Source of the DNA: Collinsella sp.
Lineage (GTDB): Bacteria; Actinomycetota; Coriobacteriia; Coriobacteriales; Coriobacteriaceae
Reading direction: 5' to 3'
Assembly (NCBI GenBank): GCA_019414055.1
Contig: DXMV01000020.1
Location: 1-64,000 of the forward strand
DNA length: 64,000 bases
Shown here: piece by piece, positions 1 through 7,621 of the stretch
Layout of the letters: each line of letters opens with the position of its first letter
Numbering within the stretch: position 1 is the first letter of the stretch
Program-made: the position numbers and the translations under genes
Notes under the pieces: model-generated
Told to the model about the DNA's origin: nothing
The model's input: only the letters and a program-made list of their open reading frames with translations
Databases searched by the model: none

Positions 1-413
1 GAGAGGGCGCGGGCGGCCTCGAGGGCCTCGCCGCGGCCCGGGACCCCCGACAGGGAGTCCGGCACGCCCAGGGCGGTCCGCGCGATCACCTCGGCGTCGC
101 GCTCGTCGGTCTTGGCCTCGCCGGCGAACAGCCCGGCGGCGCGGCTGGCGGCGAGGCCGGGCAGGTAGGCGACCGCCAGCCCCGCGGCGCGGGCGCGCCG
201 CACGGCGAGGGACCCTATGTTGCGGAACTGGTCGACCACGACGAGCGTGCCGGCGGGCGCGGAGGAGAACAGCGCGTCGAGAGCGCCCTCCCGGTTGCGG
301 ACGGGGGCGCTGGCCAGCACCTCCCCGCCGCGGTCGATCAGGCAGGCCCAGTGGGAGGACTTGCCGACGTCCAGGCCGAGCACGGCCCCTGGTCTGGTCG
401 ATGGCGCTTTCAC
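1..413 (-). CDS. IS110-family transposase, N-terminal part (cut by window edge)
   Basis: The minus strand is open from a GTG at 413 to the window edge, about 137 codons. A GGAAGG ribosome binding site lies just upstream of the GTG. The reading shows the RuvC-like DEDD layout of IS110 transposases: LGLDVGK with Asp15, VVVDQFRN with Asp61 where the family usually has Glu, and KTDERDAEVIAR with Asp103 and Asp106. The serine-containing C-terminal domain lies outside the window, so activity cannot be judged. Known for the family: IS110 transposases are RNA-guided recombinases that use a noncoding RNA from the element's end. The Asp61 substitution is conservative but worth noting. Confidence 0.85.
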   Translation of the reverse strand, partial: MKAPSTRPGAVLGLDVGKSSHWACLIDRGGEVLASAPVRNREGALDALFSSAPAGTLVVVDQFRNIGSLAVRRARAAGLAVAYLPGLAASRAAGLFAGEAKTDERDAEVIARTALGVPDSLSGVPGRGEALEAARAL

Positions 414-699
414 GGTGGTATCCTTCCGGTAGTCGTTCGACCGGATGGCCTCCCCCTCGGCACTCACATTACCAGCCGCGGCCTCTGCCCGGCACTTTCC
501 TATCAGCCGTCGGGGGTGGCGCGTCCCGCGCCGGCAGCACCCAACAGGCCCTCTCGGGGGGCAGGGACGTTCGGCCGTGCGCGGGCGCCCGGTCGGCGGC
601 CCGTCTGGGCGCGCCTCAATCGTAGCTCGAGACGGGCCCGGGCTGACAATTTCGACTGTAATGGACGTTCTTAAACGACTAGTCATTCAAGAATGTGTT
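414..699 (-). other. Noncoding leader upstream of the IS110 transposase; candidate bridge-RNA region
   Basis: About 285 bases between the IS110 transposase start and the IS21 end carry no credible gene on either strand. The stretch is very GC-rich and can fold, for example GCGCCC pairing with GGGCGC around 585-615. In IS110 elements the noncoding end upstream of the transposase is where the bridge RNA is encoded, so this is the expected place for one. Neither the outer end of the element nor RNA boundaries could be fixed, so the call is positional inference only. Confidence 0.3.
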
Positions 700-711
700 T
701 CGTCAAGAGGA

Positions 712-755
712 TTTGAGCAAAAAGAGCATCGGAAATTGAGCAGCTTGAGCATCGG
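712..755. repeat. IS21 left-end inverted repeat
   Basis: This 44-base stretch contains three GAGCA-type motifs (ttgagcaa, agagcatcgg, ttgagcagcttgagc) and matches the reverse complement of 3070-3114 with a few mismatches. These are probably transposase-binding repeats. Confidence 0.65.
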
Positions 756-778
756 AAGTGCGCACGCTTTTTGAGCGG

Positions 779-1522
779 CTAGCCCTCCTGCATGAGGGCA
801 TGGCGGACGCGGTAGGACTCGCCGCGGAACTGGACGAGCCTCCCGTGGTGGACGATGCGGTCGATCACGGCGGCGGCCATCTGGTCGTCCCCGAACACCG
901 ACCCCCACCTGCTGAACTCCAGGTTCGTGGTGATCACCACCGACTGCCTCTCGTATGCGTCGGCGAAGATCTGGAAGAGCAGCCTCGCCCCGTCCGCGTC
1001 GAGCGGGAGAAACCCGAGCTCGTCGATGACGAGCAGGCGGGCCTTGCCGATGAGCGCGGCCTCCCGGTCGAGCCTCCCGTCGTCGCGGGCGCGCCTCAGG
1101 CGCATCACGAGCGAGGACGCCGTGAAGAAGCGCGCCTCGAGCCTCCTCTCGCACGCCAGCGCGCAGAGGGCCGACGCCATGTGCGTCTTGCCGGTGCCGA
1201 CGTCGCCCATGAGCACGAGGTCCTCCCTGCGCTCGACGAAGTCGAGCGCGAGCAGCGACTCGCGCCCCATGTCCTCCGGCCACGACACGGCCGACCAGTC
1301 GTAGCCGTCGAAGGTCTTGGGCGCCGGCAGCGCGCAGCGCCTGAGCAGCGTCGCGCGCTTCGAGGCCTCGCGGCTGGACCTCTCCGCCTCGAGGTAGCCC
1401 GCCAGGTACTCCACCTGTTTCGGGGTGCCGAGCCTCGACCACTCCTCCAGAACGGCGGTGGTGAGCGAACATGACCGCCCGGCCTCGACGACCCTGCGGG
1501 CCAGCTCCTCGCTAGCGGCCAT
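779..1522 (-). CDS. istB: IS21-family helper ATPase IstB
   Basis: A 247-residue AAA+ ATPase that assists IstA in IS21 transposition by selecting and remodelling target DNA. The Walker A motif GDVGTGKT is at residues 106-113 and the Walker B motif LLVIDELGFLPL at about 163-174. A later VVITTN fits sensor I. Length is normal for the family. The start lies inside the end of istA (11-base overlap), the usual IS21 arrangement that couples translation of the two proteins. No frameshift or missing motif was seen. Confidence 0.95.
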   Translation of the reverse strand: MAASEELARRVVEAGRSCSLTTAVLEEWSRLGTPKQVEYLAGYLEAERSSREASKRATLLRRCALPAPKTFDGYDWSAVSWPEDMGRESLLALDFVERREDLVLMGDVGTGKTHMASALCALACERRLEARFFTASSLVMRLRRARDDGRLDREAALIGKARLLVIDELGFLPLDADGARLLFQIFADAYERQSVVITTNLEFSRWGSVFGDDQMAAAVIDRIVHHGRLVQFRGESYRVRHALMQEG

Positions 1523-2978
1523 CGGCGACCGCCCCCTTCAGGAACCCGTCGTAGACCGACAGGTCGGCTCCGCCGGCCCCGCAGCCGCCTCCCGCGATGC
1601 GTCTCGCCAGCACGTCGACCGTGGCGTCGTCGGGGACGCGGCCGCCCTCGACGACCCTGAGCGCCGCCTCGCATGCCGCCTCGAAACCCGAGGACTCGCT
1701 CGCCCGGCCGATCGACCTGAGCGTGCGCCTCCTGCCGGCGGAGTCCATCCGGTCGATCCCCTCGACGAGCCCCGGCGGCATGTCGCGCCTGATCGTCGAC
1801 TCCCCGAAGGCCCTCGGCCTGGCGATGATGGCGGGCACGAGCGAGAGGGGGTTCCGGACCGCGGGGCCCTCCCCGAAGGCCCTGGGGAGGACGGCGACCC
1901 GGCGGCCGCGGTCGGCGAGGATCTCCACCGTCGACGCGCGCATGCCGACGAGCAGGCTCCGCCCGTGCCAGGCGGGCCCGGCGACGTACTCGCGCCCGTC
2001 GGCCTCGACGTAGCCGCGCTTGTCGGCGCGGGCGGTGACCCACCTCACCGCGTCGAACTCCACACCGGGAAGGGCGCGCATGGCGGCGAGGTCCTCCCGG
2101 TAGGCCTCTCCGTGCGGCCTGCCGTCGCGGCAGTGCGCCGCCGCGTTGACCCTCGCGCATCCATCGGCGAGGAACGCGTTGAGCTCGGGGAGCGTGCCGA
2201 ACGCCGGCACGGGGACGAGGAGGTTGCGGCGGAGGAACCCCACGGCGTTCTCGACGGAGCCCTTCTCGTTTCCCGAATAGGGGTTGCAGTACCGGCTCTC
2301 GAAGCGGTAGTGGGCTCTGAACTGCGAGAACAGCCTCGATTCCGTGACCTCGCCGCGCACCATCCTGCCCGCCTCGGTGGCGTTATCGAGCACCATCGCC
2401 GCCGGGGCGCGGCCCCAGCGGCGGAAGATCTCGAGCAGCCCGGCGCACAGGCACTCCGACCTCTGCGACATGAGGGCGACGCACTGCCGGTCGTTCGAGT
2501 GCGGAAGCGTCGCGACCAGCAGCTTGAGGTCGAGGGTCCTCCCGCCGACCGCGGCGCGAAAGTTCCCGAAATCGACCTGGCAGGTGCCGGGCGCCCACTC
2601 GAGCTCGAGGTACCCCTCTCCGCCCGCCGCCACCCGGGCAAGCCTGAGCTCGCGGACGAATCTCTGCACGGTGGAGTACGAGCCGCCGTAGCCGCGCTCG
2701 GCGACGAGCCTGTCGTAGATCCGCCTGGCGGTGTGGCGCTGCTTCCTCGGTGCCCCGAGGTCGGCCTCGAGAACGCCGATGACCCATTCCTCGTTGCCCT
2801 CGAGCGCGGGCCTGCCCCTCCTCTGGGGCATCGGCGCGGCGGGCGACATGTCCTCCATGTCGGCGTACTTCGCCACGGTGTTCCGGCTCACGTGGAGCAC
2901 TCGGGCGATTTCGGACCTCGAGCGCCCGGCGGCATCCATCGACCGTATATCATTCACTGTGTCCAGGGGCACGGTCAT
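1512..2978 (-). CDS. istA: IS21-family transposase IstA
   Basis: About 488 residues. An N-terminal helix-turn-helix (RSRSEIARVLHVSRNTV) is followed by a DDE integrase core with Asp136 in CQVDFGNF, Asp198 in MVLDNATE and Glu243 in NEKGSVENAVGF. A C-terminal small beta domain contains YVEADGREYVAGP. The reading frame continues upstream to 3089, but that part is proline/arginine-rich and unlike the family. The ATG at 2978 has GGAGG close upstream, so I start there; the ATG at 2987 is an alternative. Transcribed with istB, which overlaps its end. It appears intact. Confidence 0.93.
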   Translation of the reverse strand: MTVPLDTVNDIRSMDAAGRSRSEIARVLHVSRNTVAKYADMEDMSPAAPMPQRRGRPALEGNEEWVIGVLEADLGAPRKQRHTARRIYDRLVAERGYGGSYSTVQRFVRELRLARVAAGGEGYLELEWAPGTCQVDFGNFRAAVGGRTLDLKLLVATLPHSNDRQCVALMSQRSECLCAGLLEIFRRWGRAPAAMVLDNATEAGRMVRGEVTESRLFSQFRAHYRFESRYCNPYSGNEKGSVENAVGFLRRNLLVPVPAFGTLPELNAFLADGCARVNAAAHCRDGRPHGEAYREDLAAMRALPGVEFDAVRWVTARADKRGYVEADGREYVAGPAWHGRSLLVGMRASTVEILADRGRRVAVLPRAFGEGPAVRNPLSLVPAIIARPRAFGESTIRRDMPPGLVEGIDRMDSAGRRRTLRSIGRASESSGFEAACEAALRVVEGGRVPDDATVDVLARRIAGGGCGAGGADLSVYDGFLKGAVADGR

Positions 2979-3069
2979 CTCCTCCATCCTTCCCGGGCGG
3001 GCTCGCCAAAGTAACCGCCCGGGAAAACCATACGGCGAGGGCCGCGCCCCCGGTCCCCGGGGCGCGGCC

Positions 3070-3114
3070 CTCTTGCTTAAACTGCTCAATTTTTCGTGCT
3101 CACGGTGCTCATTT
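3070..3114. repeat. IS21 right-end inverted repeat
   Basis: The reverse complement reads GAGCAccgtGAGCAcg followed by aaaattgagcagtttaagc. It aligns with the left end at 712-755, with the same motif order and spacing. Confidence 0.65.
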
Positions 3115-3122
3115 CCCAGTGA

Positions 3123-3280
3123 TCACTCGGACCACTTCTTAGTGAACATCACCCGCATGGGCGGGTGCGCCACTCGCTCTCCAGCCAGGAACACCTCGAC
3201 CGTCGACTCGGTCACCCTGATGTTGACCTCCCTTCCGACGAGCAGGTGGCTCACCGAGCAGCAGTTCCACCTGTAGGAGA
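3123..3280 (-). pseudogene. Remnant of an IS21-type istA C-terminus
   Basis: The minus strand encodes about 50 residues resembling the small beta domain at the end of IS21 transposases: SVSHLLVGREVNIRV, then STVEVFLAGERVAH. It ends at a TGA that coincides with the tip of the intact IS21 element. It differs from the C-terminus of the neighbouring istA, so it is debris of another element. The upstream part is missing because the frame runs into the ugd remnant at 3285-3397. The IS21 insertion may itself have cut this gene. Confidence 0.6.
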
Positions 3281-3284
3281 CACA

Positions 3285-3397
3285 CACGACCTTGAGGCGT
3301 TCAAGAGGGGTGCCACGTGATTGTCACCAAACGTTGGGCAACGAGCTCGCGGACGTTGCGGACAAGGTGTAGACTCGCAATTTGTTTAAGAGACTAG
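3285..3397 (+). pseudogene. Decayed 3' end of a UDP-glucose dehydrogenase gene
   Basis: Read in pieces, the plus strand gives HDLEAFKRGAT, IVTKRW, NELADVADKV, a TAG stop, then TRNLFKR. This matches the end of the minus-strand fragment at 5019-5316 (HDLETFKRE, IIVANRW, DELADVADKV, YTRDLFKRD) position by position, allowing single-base shifts and one stop. It is therefore an old copy of the same gene end, in the opposite orientation. It abuts the ribosome binding site of the gene at 3411. Confidence 0.7.
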
Positions 3398-3410
3398 AAG
3401 GGAAGGCCTT

Positions 3411-4025
3411 GTGCAACATCTCGCATTCCTCTTAGCCGGCAGTGCCGATACTCTCATTGGCGGGTTCATAGGCTTCTTTAGCAGCTTTGTAATTATGCTC
3501 ATTACAAGGTGGCTTGATCGCAAGGGAAAGCTTAGAATTTACGCTAAACGCACGGTCGTTGACAATAAGAAGAGATGGGGATTTCACGAGGACGGCGGGC
3601 AATCTTTGCTTGTTGTGCCGCTCAAGCTCGAGTTCCAGAACACGACGGGACGTTCGCGGGTGGTCCGAAACGTCGATGTTGTTCCCTACAGGAACGGCAA
3701 GGAAGTCGCTAAAACTGTGCAAATCGAATACACAGAGAAAAAGCGAGCTGCGGGGGAAAAGGTTACTGAAGTGACAACTTCAGAGTATGGCGAGGAGGAT
3801 GCCCATAACTCGTATTCTTTCACGCTGCCTCCCAACAGCATCGTGAACAAGAAGTGCCTTTTCTGCCTAAAGCATGAAAACGTGCCCGATTTCGACGAGC
3901 TCAGACTCGATTACTTTGACGAGCGTGACAGGCGCATATCACTGCACATCGACGAAATCGCCGGGGATTGGAAGCCGCGCGTGTTCGAGCCCGACCTCGA
4001 TTGGGTGCTGCTCAAGAAGCGGTAG
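3411..4025 (+). CDS. Uncharacterised single-pass membrane protein
   Basis: A 204-residue protein starting with GTG after GAAGGGAAGG. Residues about 15-35 (IGGFIGFFSSFVIMLITRWL) form one hydrophobic segment. The rest is a soluble, charged domain of likely beta character, with segments such as LLVVPLKLEFQNTTGRSRVV and YSFTLPPNSIVNKK. I do not recognise the family. The predicted layout is an N-terminal anchor with a cytoplasmic or surface domain. Base composition is lower in GC than flanking housekeeping DNA. The gene sits between two inverted ugd 3' remnants, which suggests it arrived by recombination or transfer. Confidence 0.7.
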   Translation: MQHLAFLLAGSADTLIGGFIGFFSSFVIMLITRWLDRKGKLRIYAKRTVVDNKKRWGFHEDGGQSLLVVPLKLEFQNTTGRSRVVRNVDVVPYRNGKEVAKTVQIEYTEKKRAAGEKVTEVTTSEYGEEDAHNSYSFTLPPNSIVNKKCLFCLKHENVPDFDELRLDYFDERDRRISLHIDEIAGDWKPRVFEPDLDWVLLKKR

Positions 4026-4131
4026 CAGCAAATAAAGATGGACTTGGTTTTGGAGCGCCCGAGAATTTTTCGGATGCTCCATTGTTTGACGGCGGGCTTC
4101 ATGAAGTGGCCCCGTGTGGGGGCGACAGCGT

Positions 4132-4696
4132 TTACGGCGCGTCCGCGCGAAGCTGTGTTGTTCTCGAAGACCCTTTAATTTGGCCACAGCGCCTGCCGCC
4201 CGGAGCCGCCACACGCAGGTGCTTGCCCGTCGAGGGTTGGGCCGCGAGCGCGGCCCGTGCTTCGTTGGCAAGGGCACGCGCCACCTCGTCCTTATCAACG
4301 GCCTCCTTGCCGACGACCAGACCCATGACGCGTTGCAGGAACGCGACCTGGGCTCCCGCTATGAACCCGTATTCGCCGGCATTGGCCCCCACGATCACGA
4401 AGTCGCGCGTCACAGCGTCGAAGCTTTTCACGAGGATGCGGCGCGCGCGAGGAGACGGTCAGCACGTCGTAGTAGGAGTCCCCCGAAAGCGCGGCCCTCG
4501 CCATAATCACGAAGCGCTCAGTCGCAATTCTGTTGATCGGCTTCTCGGGGTGCTTCTTGATGCGGTCGCTGGAGAAGTAGCCCAGGGGGATGTCGCTAAC
4601 GGGCCCGTCGCTGTTGGCGAACGCGGCCACATTGACCGTCTTGCGCCTGAAGAGGGTCTCGAGGGCCTTGGTGAGGAGCTCGGCGATGGCAAGCAT
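4132..4696 (-). pseudogene. Frameshifted gene of unknown function
   Basis: The 5' half starts at an ATG at 4696 behind GGGAGG and reads MLAIAELLTKALETLFRRK through YYDVLTVSS. The 3' half continues in another frame as RILVKSFDAVTRDFVIVGAN and ends at 4132. Removing one base in the CGCGCGCGCC tract near 4440-4450 joins them into about 188 residues. The tract is slippage-prone, so this could be a recent mutation, a phase-variable site or a sequencing error. I do not recognise the protein. It has no signal peptide or clear membrane segment. Confidence 0.55.
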
Positions 4697-4962
4697 GGCG
4701 CGGCCTCCCTACGGACGACGGAGATTGAATTGGGGTTTTGATGCCCGGCTATGATAGCGCTGCCCTCCCGTTCCGAGTGTCAGCTTTCGATGCCCAGACG
4801 GCCATATTCCGCGAGCATAACATGCCAAAATAATCATTGACATATACATTTTGATAAATACTATTGCGCCAACGACCGGTAAGGCACCCGCTGTCATGGA
4901 AAGTGGCGTCGCGACGAACGAATGATATGCACAACGCCTCCATGGCTTGCCCTAAACAAGAA
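4697..4962. other. Intergenic region without a credible gene
   Basis: Short overlapping reading frames here have no ribosome binding sites or protein character. The stretch contains a promoter-like pair at 4837-4864 on the plus strand and leads into the strong hairpin at 4963-4996. Nothing else is apparent. Confidence 0.5.
4837..4864 (+). promoter_or_regulatory. Sigma-70-type promoter candidate with no gene behind it
   Basis: TTGACA at 4837-4842 is followed, after 16 bases, by TACTAT at 4859-4864. Transcription would run about 100 bases into the hairpin at 4963-4996. There is no plus-strand gene, so either a small RNA is made or the match is chance in AT-rich DNA. Confidence 0.35.
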
Positions 4963-4996
4963 AGGCCCCCAGCCACCGCGTGGTGGCTGGGGGCCT
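4963..4996 (-). terminator. Strong terminator hairpin
   Basis: A 15-base perfect stem (AGGCCCCCAGCCACC with its complement) has a GCGT loop. Read on the minus strand it is followed by CTTTCTTGTTT, so it would terminate transcripts from the ugd fragment at 5019. The plus-strand exit (CTCTTATC) is weaker. Confidence 0.75.
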
Positions 4997-5018
4997 CTTA
5001 TCGCTCCGAGAAAGCTCG

Positions 5019-5316
5019 CTAGTCGCGCTTGAAGAGATCGCGCGTGTACACCTTATCCGCCACGTCCGCGAGCTCGTCGCTCCAGCGGTTGGCCACGATG
5101 ATGGAGCACTCACGCTTGAAGGTCTCAAGGTCATGGGTGACCTCGCTGCCGAAGAAGTCCTCAGCGTCCAACGTGGGCTCGTAGACCACCACGGGCACGC
5201 CCTTGGCCTTCACGCGCTTCATGACGCCCTGGATGGAGCTCGCGCGGAAGTTGTCGGAGTTGGACTTCATCGTCAGGGTGTTGACGTCCGCGATCAACTT
5301 CGGCTTGCCGGCATGC
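5019..5316 (-). pseudogene. 3' fragment of UDP-glucose 6-dehydrogenase
   Basis: About 95 residues matching the C-terminal UDP-binding domain of UDP-glucose dehydrogenases: LTMKSNSDNFRASSIQGVMK, VVVYEPTLDAEDFFGS, IIVANRWSDELADVADKVYT. Full enzymes are about 390-400 residues. Here the NAD-binding domain and the catalytic Cys region are absent, so it cannot be active. The reading is open to about 5316, where the resemblance fades before the end of the next gene at 5375. It keeps a terminator at 4963-4996. The enzyme normally makes UDP-glucuronate for surface polysaccharide, which fits decay at the edge of a capsule locus. Confidence 0.8.
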
Positions 5317-5374
5317 TTGAGATAAATAGGATTGTGTATGGCCTTGCTCTCAACAAGCGATTCGAGTTGTGCGG

Positions 5375-6250
5375 TTATACCGATGGATGCGATTCTTGGT
5401 AAAGCGCAACAACTTCAAGTTGATAAACAGGCTTGCCGCTAATTTCCATTATCGCAACCGAATCACATTTAATTGGACCGGAATTTAAGGCCGCCACCGA
5501 CTTGATAAGCGCCTCTTTGCTGTCGGTGTCCGTAATTTTGGTAAATACAGTATTTTTCATCAATTGCGTTCCGTCTGGAAACACTCGTTTGATTTGTGCC
5601 AAACAGGTCAGTTCTACATCTATAATATCCTGCCGATTAGCTTGATATAGATTTTGGTCAGTTATCGTACCAATTACGGCATAAGCATCGTTTTCCGAGA
5701 CTATCTCTTCTGCGGAAAATAGCTCTTTGGTGACAGCTCCGATTTTTTTCAATGAAGCTGAGGTGGCGTTATTTGATCCCTTGAGCTTGGTTCCGCCAAC
5801 CTCTTGCATTTTTTGGCTGAGCTCAGTCATTTCAATCGCTTCATCAACGAGACCTTTAATGGAATTGATCTTAAGATTGACCGGAATGCAGACAAAGTCT
5901 CCAGGCTGAGACTTCAAAATCTCTTTTAAGAACTTATGTTGGGACAGCTGCTCGATCACCATGCTCAACATTGAAGTTGTGGTCTGGACCAACTTTGATT
6001 CCTTAGAACTCGAATTTCCAGAATTCTTATTAAGCTCCGCTTCGGCTGTTATCCCAAGCTTAAAAATCTTAAAACCAACGCCAGCACCCCCTCTTTTTGA
6101 GGAAGTTTTTCCTGAAGACGATTCTTCTTTAATCTCTTCGTATTCAGAAAAGCCCCTATTTAGAATTGCGTAAATATCCAACAGTCTATTTTGGTTTACA
6201 TAGTATGGGAAAAATACCGAATCAGTTACAGATAAAGGTTTCTCGTCCAT
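5375..6250 (-). CDS. Uncharacterised protein, possibly DUF6414-like
   Basis: A 291-residue soluble protein with no signal peptide or membrane segment. The N-terminus (SVFFPYYVNQNRLLDIYAIL) resembles, from memory, DUF6414-type proteins of unknown role; I could not test this. A serine/glycine/lysine-rich stretch near 43-60 looks flexible, and the remainder alternates helices and strands. Codon use is AT-richer than neighbouring housekeeping genes, suggesting transfer. It lies between the ugd fragment and the capsule operon and is separated from capG by the hairpin at 6281-6318. Function unknown. Confidence 0.6.
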   Translation of the reverse strand: MDEKPLSVTDSVFFPYYVNQNRLLDIYAILNRGFSEYEEIKEESSSGKTSSKRGGAGVGFKIFKLGITAEAELNKNSGNSSSKESKLVQTTTSMLSMVIEQLSQHKFLKEILKSQPGDFVCIPVNLKINSIKGLVDEAIEMTELSQKMQEVGGTKLKGSNNATSASLKKIGAVTKELFSAEEIVSENDAYAVIGTITDQNLYQANRQDIIDVELTCLAQIKRVFPDGTQLMKNTVFTKITDTDSKEALIKSVAALNSGPIKCDSVAIMEISGKPVYQLEVVALYQESHPSV

Positions 6251-6280
6251 ATTCCGAATCCCTTCCAGACGATAATCAAA

Positions 6281-6318
6281 TTGACCTCTTGTAGAAAAGA
6301 AAGTCTACAAGAGGTCAA
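6281..6318 (-). terminator. Perfect 15-bp inverted repeat ending the polysaccharide operon
   Basis: TTGACCTCTTGTAGA at 6281-6295 is repeated inverted at 6304-6318 with an 8-base loop. It lies about 80 bases past the stop of capG (minus strand). Only a short T-rich tail follows on the minus strand (TTTGATTAT), so it is either a weak terminator or another kind of hairpin. Confidence 0.5.
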
Positions 6319-6396
6319 TTAAACAAATATATTTAGCCTGTTAACACTGGTAGAAAACCAGGCAGGTTACATATGCCGCACCAAATGTCGACTGTT

Positions 6397-7584
6397 CTAT
6401 AAGCTCTTCCTCCACACCATCTTGTCCACGACGCCGGTGTAGCTCTGGATGATCTTTACCACCTTGGTGGACACGGTCTCGTCTGCGTAGTCGGGGACGG
6501 GCGCCTCGGGCAGCGACCCCTCCGCGTCGAGCTCGACGGCGGTGTGGACGGCCTGGAGCAGGCCGCGCTCGCTGATGCCGGCGAGCGTGAAGCAGGCCTT
6601 GTCCAGGGCCTCGGGGCGCTCGGTGGAGGTGCGGATGCACACCGCCGGGAACGGATGCCCGACGCTCGCGAAGAAGCTGGACTCCTCGGGCAGCGTGCCG
6701 GAGTCGGAGACAACGGCGAAGGCGTTCATCTGCAGGCAGTTGTAGTCGTGGAAGCCCATGGGCTCGTGCATGCGCACGCGCGGGTCGAGCTTGAAGCCGG
6801 TGGCCTCCAGGCGCTTGCGGGAGCGCGGGTGGCAGGAGTACAGGATCGGCATGTCGTATTTCTCGGCCAGCGCGTTGATGGCGGTGAACAGGCTCGTGAA
6901 GTTCGCCTCGGTGTCGATGTTCTCCTCGCGGTGGGCGGACAGCAGCATGTAGCGCTTGGGCTCCAGGCCGAGCTCGGAGAGGACGTCACTCGCCTCGATC
7001 TTGTCCAGGTTGGCTCGCAGGACCTCTGCCATGGGCGATCCGGTGACGTAGGTGCGCTCCGGGGCGCAGCCGGTGTCCTTCAGGTAGCGACGAGCGTGCT
7101 CGGAGTAGGCCAGGTTGACGTCGGAGATCACGTCGACGATGCGGCGGTTGGTCTCCTCGGGCAGGCACTCGTCCTTGCAGCGGTTGCCCGCCTCCATGTG
7201 GAAGATGGGGATGTGCAGGCGCTTGGCAGCGATGGCGGACAGGCAGCTGTTGGTGTCGCCCAGGATGAGCAGCGCGTCGGGCTGGACCTGGACCATCAGC
7301 TTGTAGCTCGAGGCGATGATGTTGCCCACGGTCTCGCCCAGGTCGGCGCCCACGGCGTCCAGGTAGACGTCGGGGTCGGCGAGCTCCAGGTCGCGGAAGA
7401 AGATGCCGTTCAAGGTGTAGTCGTAGTTCTGCCCGGTGTGCGCCAACAGGCAGTCGAAGTGGCGGCGGCACTTCTTGATGACCTCGGACAGGCGGATGAC
7501 CTCGGGGCGTGTGCCCACGATGATCAGCAGCTTTAGACGGCCGTCGTTAGAAAAATTAACTTTAGAATTATCGTTACTCAACAT
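6397..7584 (-). CDS. capG: Non-hydrolysing UDP-sugar 2-epimerase, CapG/FnlC type
   Basis: A 395-residue GT-B-fold epimerase related to WecB. Motifs seen are GTRPEVIRL near residue 23, HTGQNYD, GDTNSCL, HMEAGNRCKDECLPEETNRR and SDSGTLPEESSFF. Together with CapE and CapF in the same operon, the likely reaction is the C2 epimerisation that yields UDP-N-acetyl-L-fucosamine; a plain UDP-GlcNAc 2-epimerase (WecB) is the alternative. It is the last gene of the operon, about 7 kb downstream of capE/capF, whereas the three are often adjacent. Start ATG at 7584. Its base composition is GC-rich, unlike the AT-rich genes just upstream. Confidence 0.85.
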   Translation of the reverse strand: MLSNDNSKVNFSNDGRLKLLIIVGTRPEVIRLSEVIKKCRRHFDCLLAHTGQNYDYTLNGIFFRDLELADPDVYLDAVGADLGETVGNIIASSYKLMVQVQPDALLILGDTNSCLSAIAAKRLHIPIFHMEAGNRCKDECLPEETNRRIVDVISDVNLAYSEHARRYLKDTGCAPERTYVTGSPMAEVLRANLDKIEASDVLSELGLEPKRYMLLSAHREENIDTEANFTSLFTAINALAEKYDMPILYSCHPRSRKRLEATGFKLDPRVRMHEPMGFHDYNCLQMNAFAVVSDSGTLPEESSFFASVGHPFPAVCIRTSTERPEALDKACFTLAGISERGLLQAVHTAVELDAEGSLPEAPVPDYADETVSTKVVKIIQSYTGVVDKMVWRKSL

Positions 7585-7621
7585 GAGAGCCCCATTCTTT
7601 ACAATTTGTTATAGCTGATAT

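Larger units (their letters stand above)
700..3125 (-). mobile_element. IS21-family insertion sequence (istA-istB)
   Basis: A two-gene istA/istB cassette is bracketed by imperfect inverted repeats. The outermost similar tips are TCGTCA near 700 and, read inward on the other strand, TGATCA at 3125. Each end then carries TGAGCA-type repeats in the same order, as is typical of IS21 ends. No clear target duplication was seen. Both genes are intact, so the element may be active. The exact tips are uncertain by several bases. Confidence 0.75.

Noticed and set aside
2988..3089. Longer IstA N-terminus starting at 3089
   Set aside because: The added part is Pro/Arg/Gly-rich and lies at the IS end; GGAGG supports the start at 2978.
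4709..4976. Two short overlapping minus-strand reading frames
   Set aside because: No ribosome binding site, low complexity and no protein-like pattern; the stretch holds promoter-like AT-rich DNA instead.
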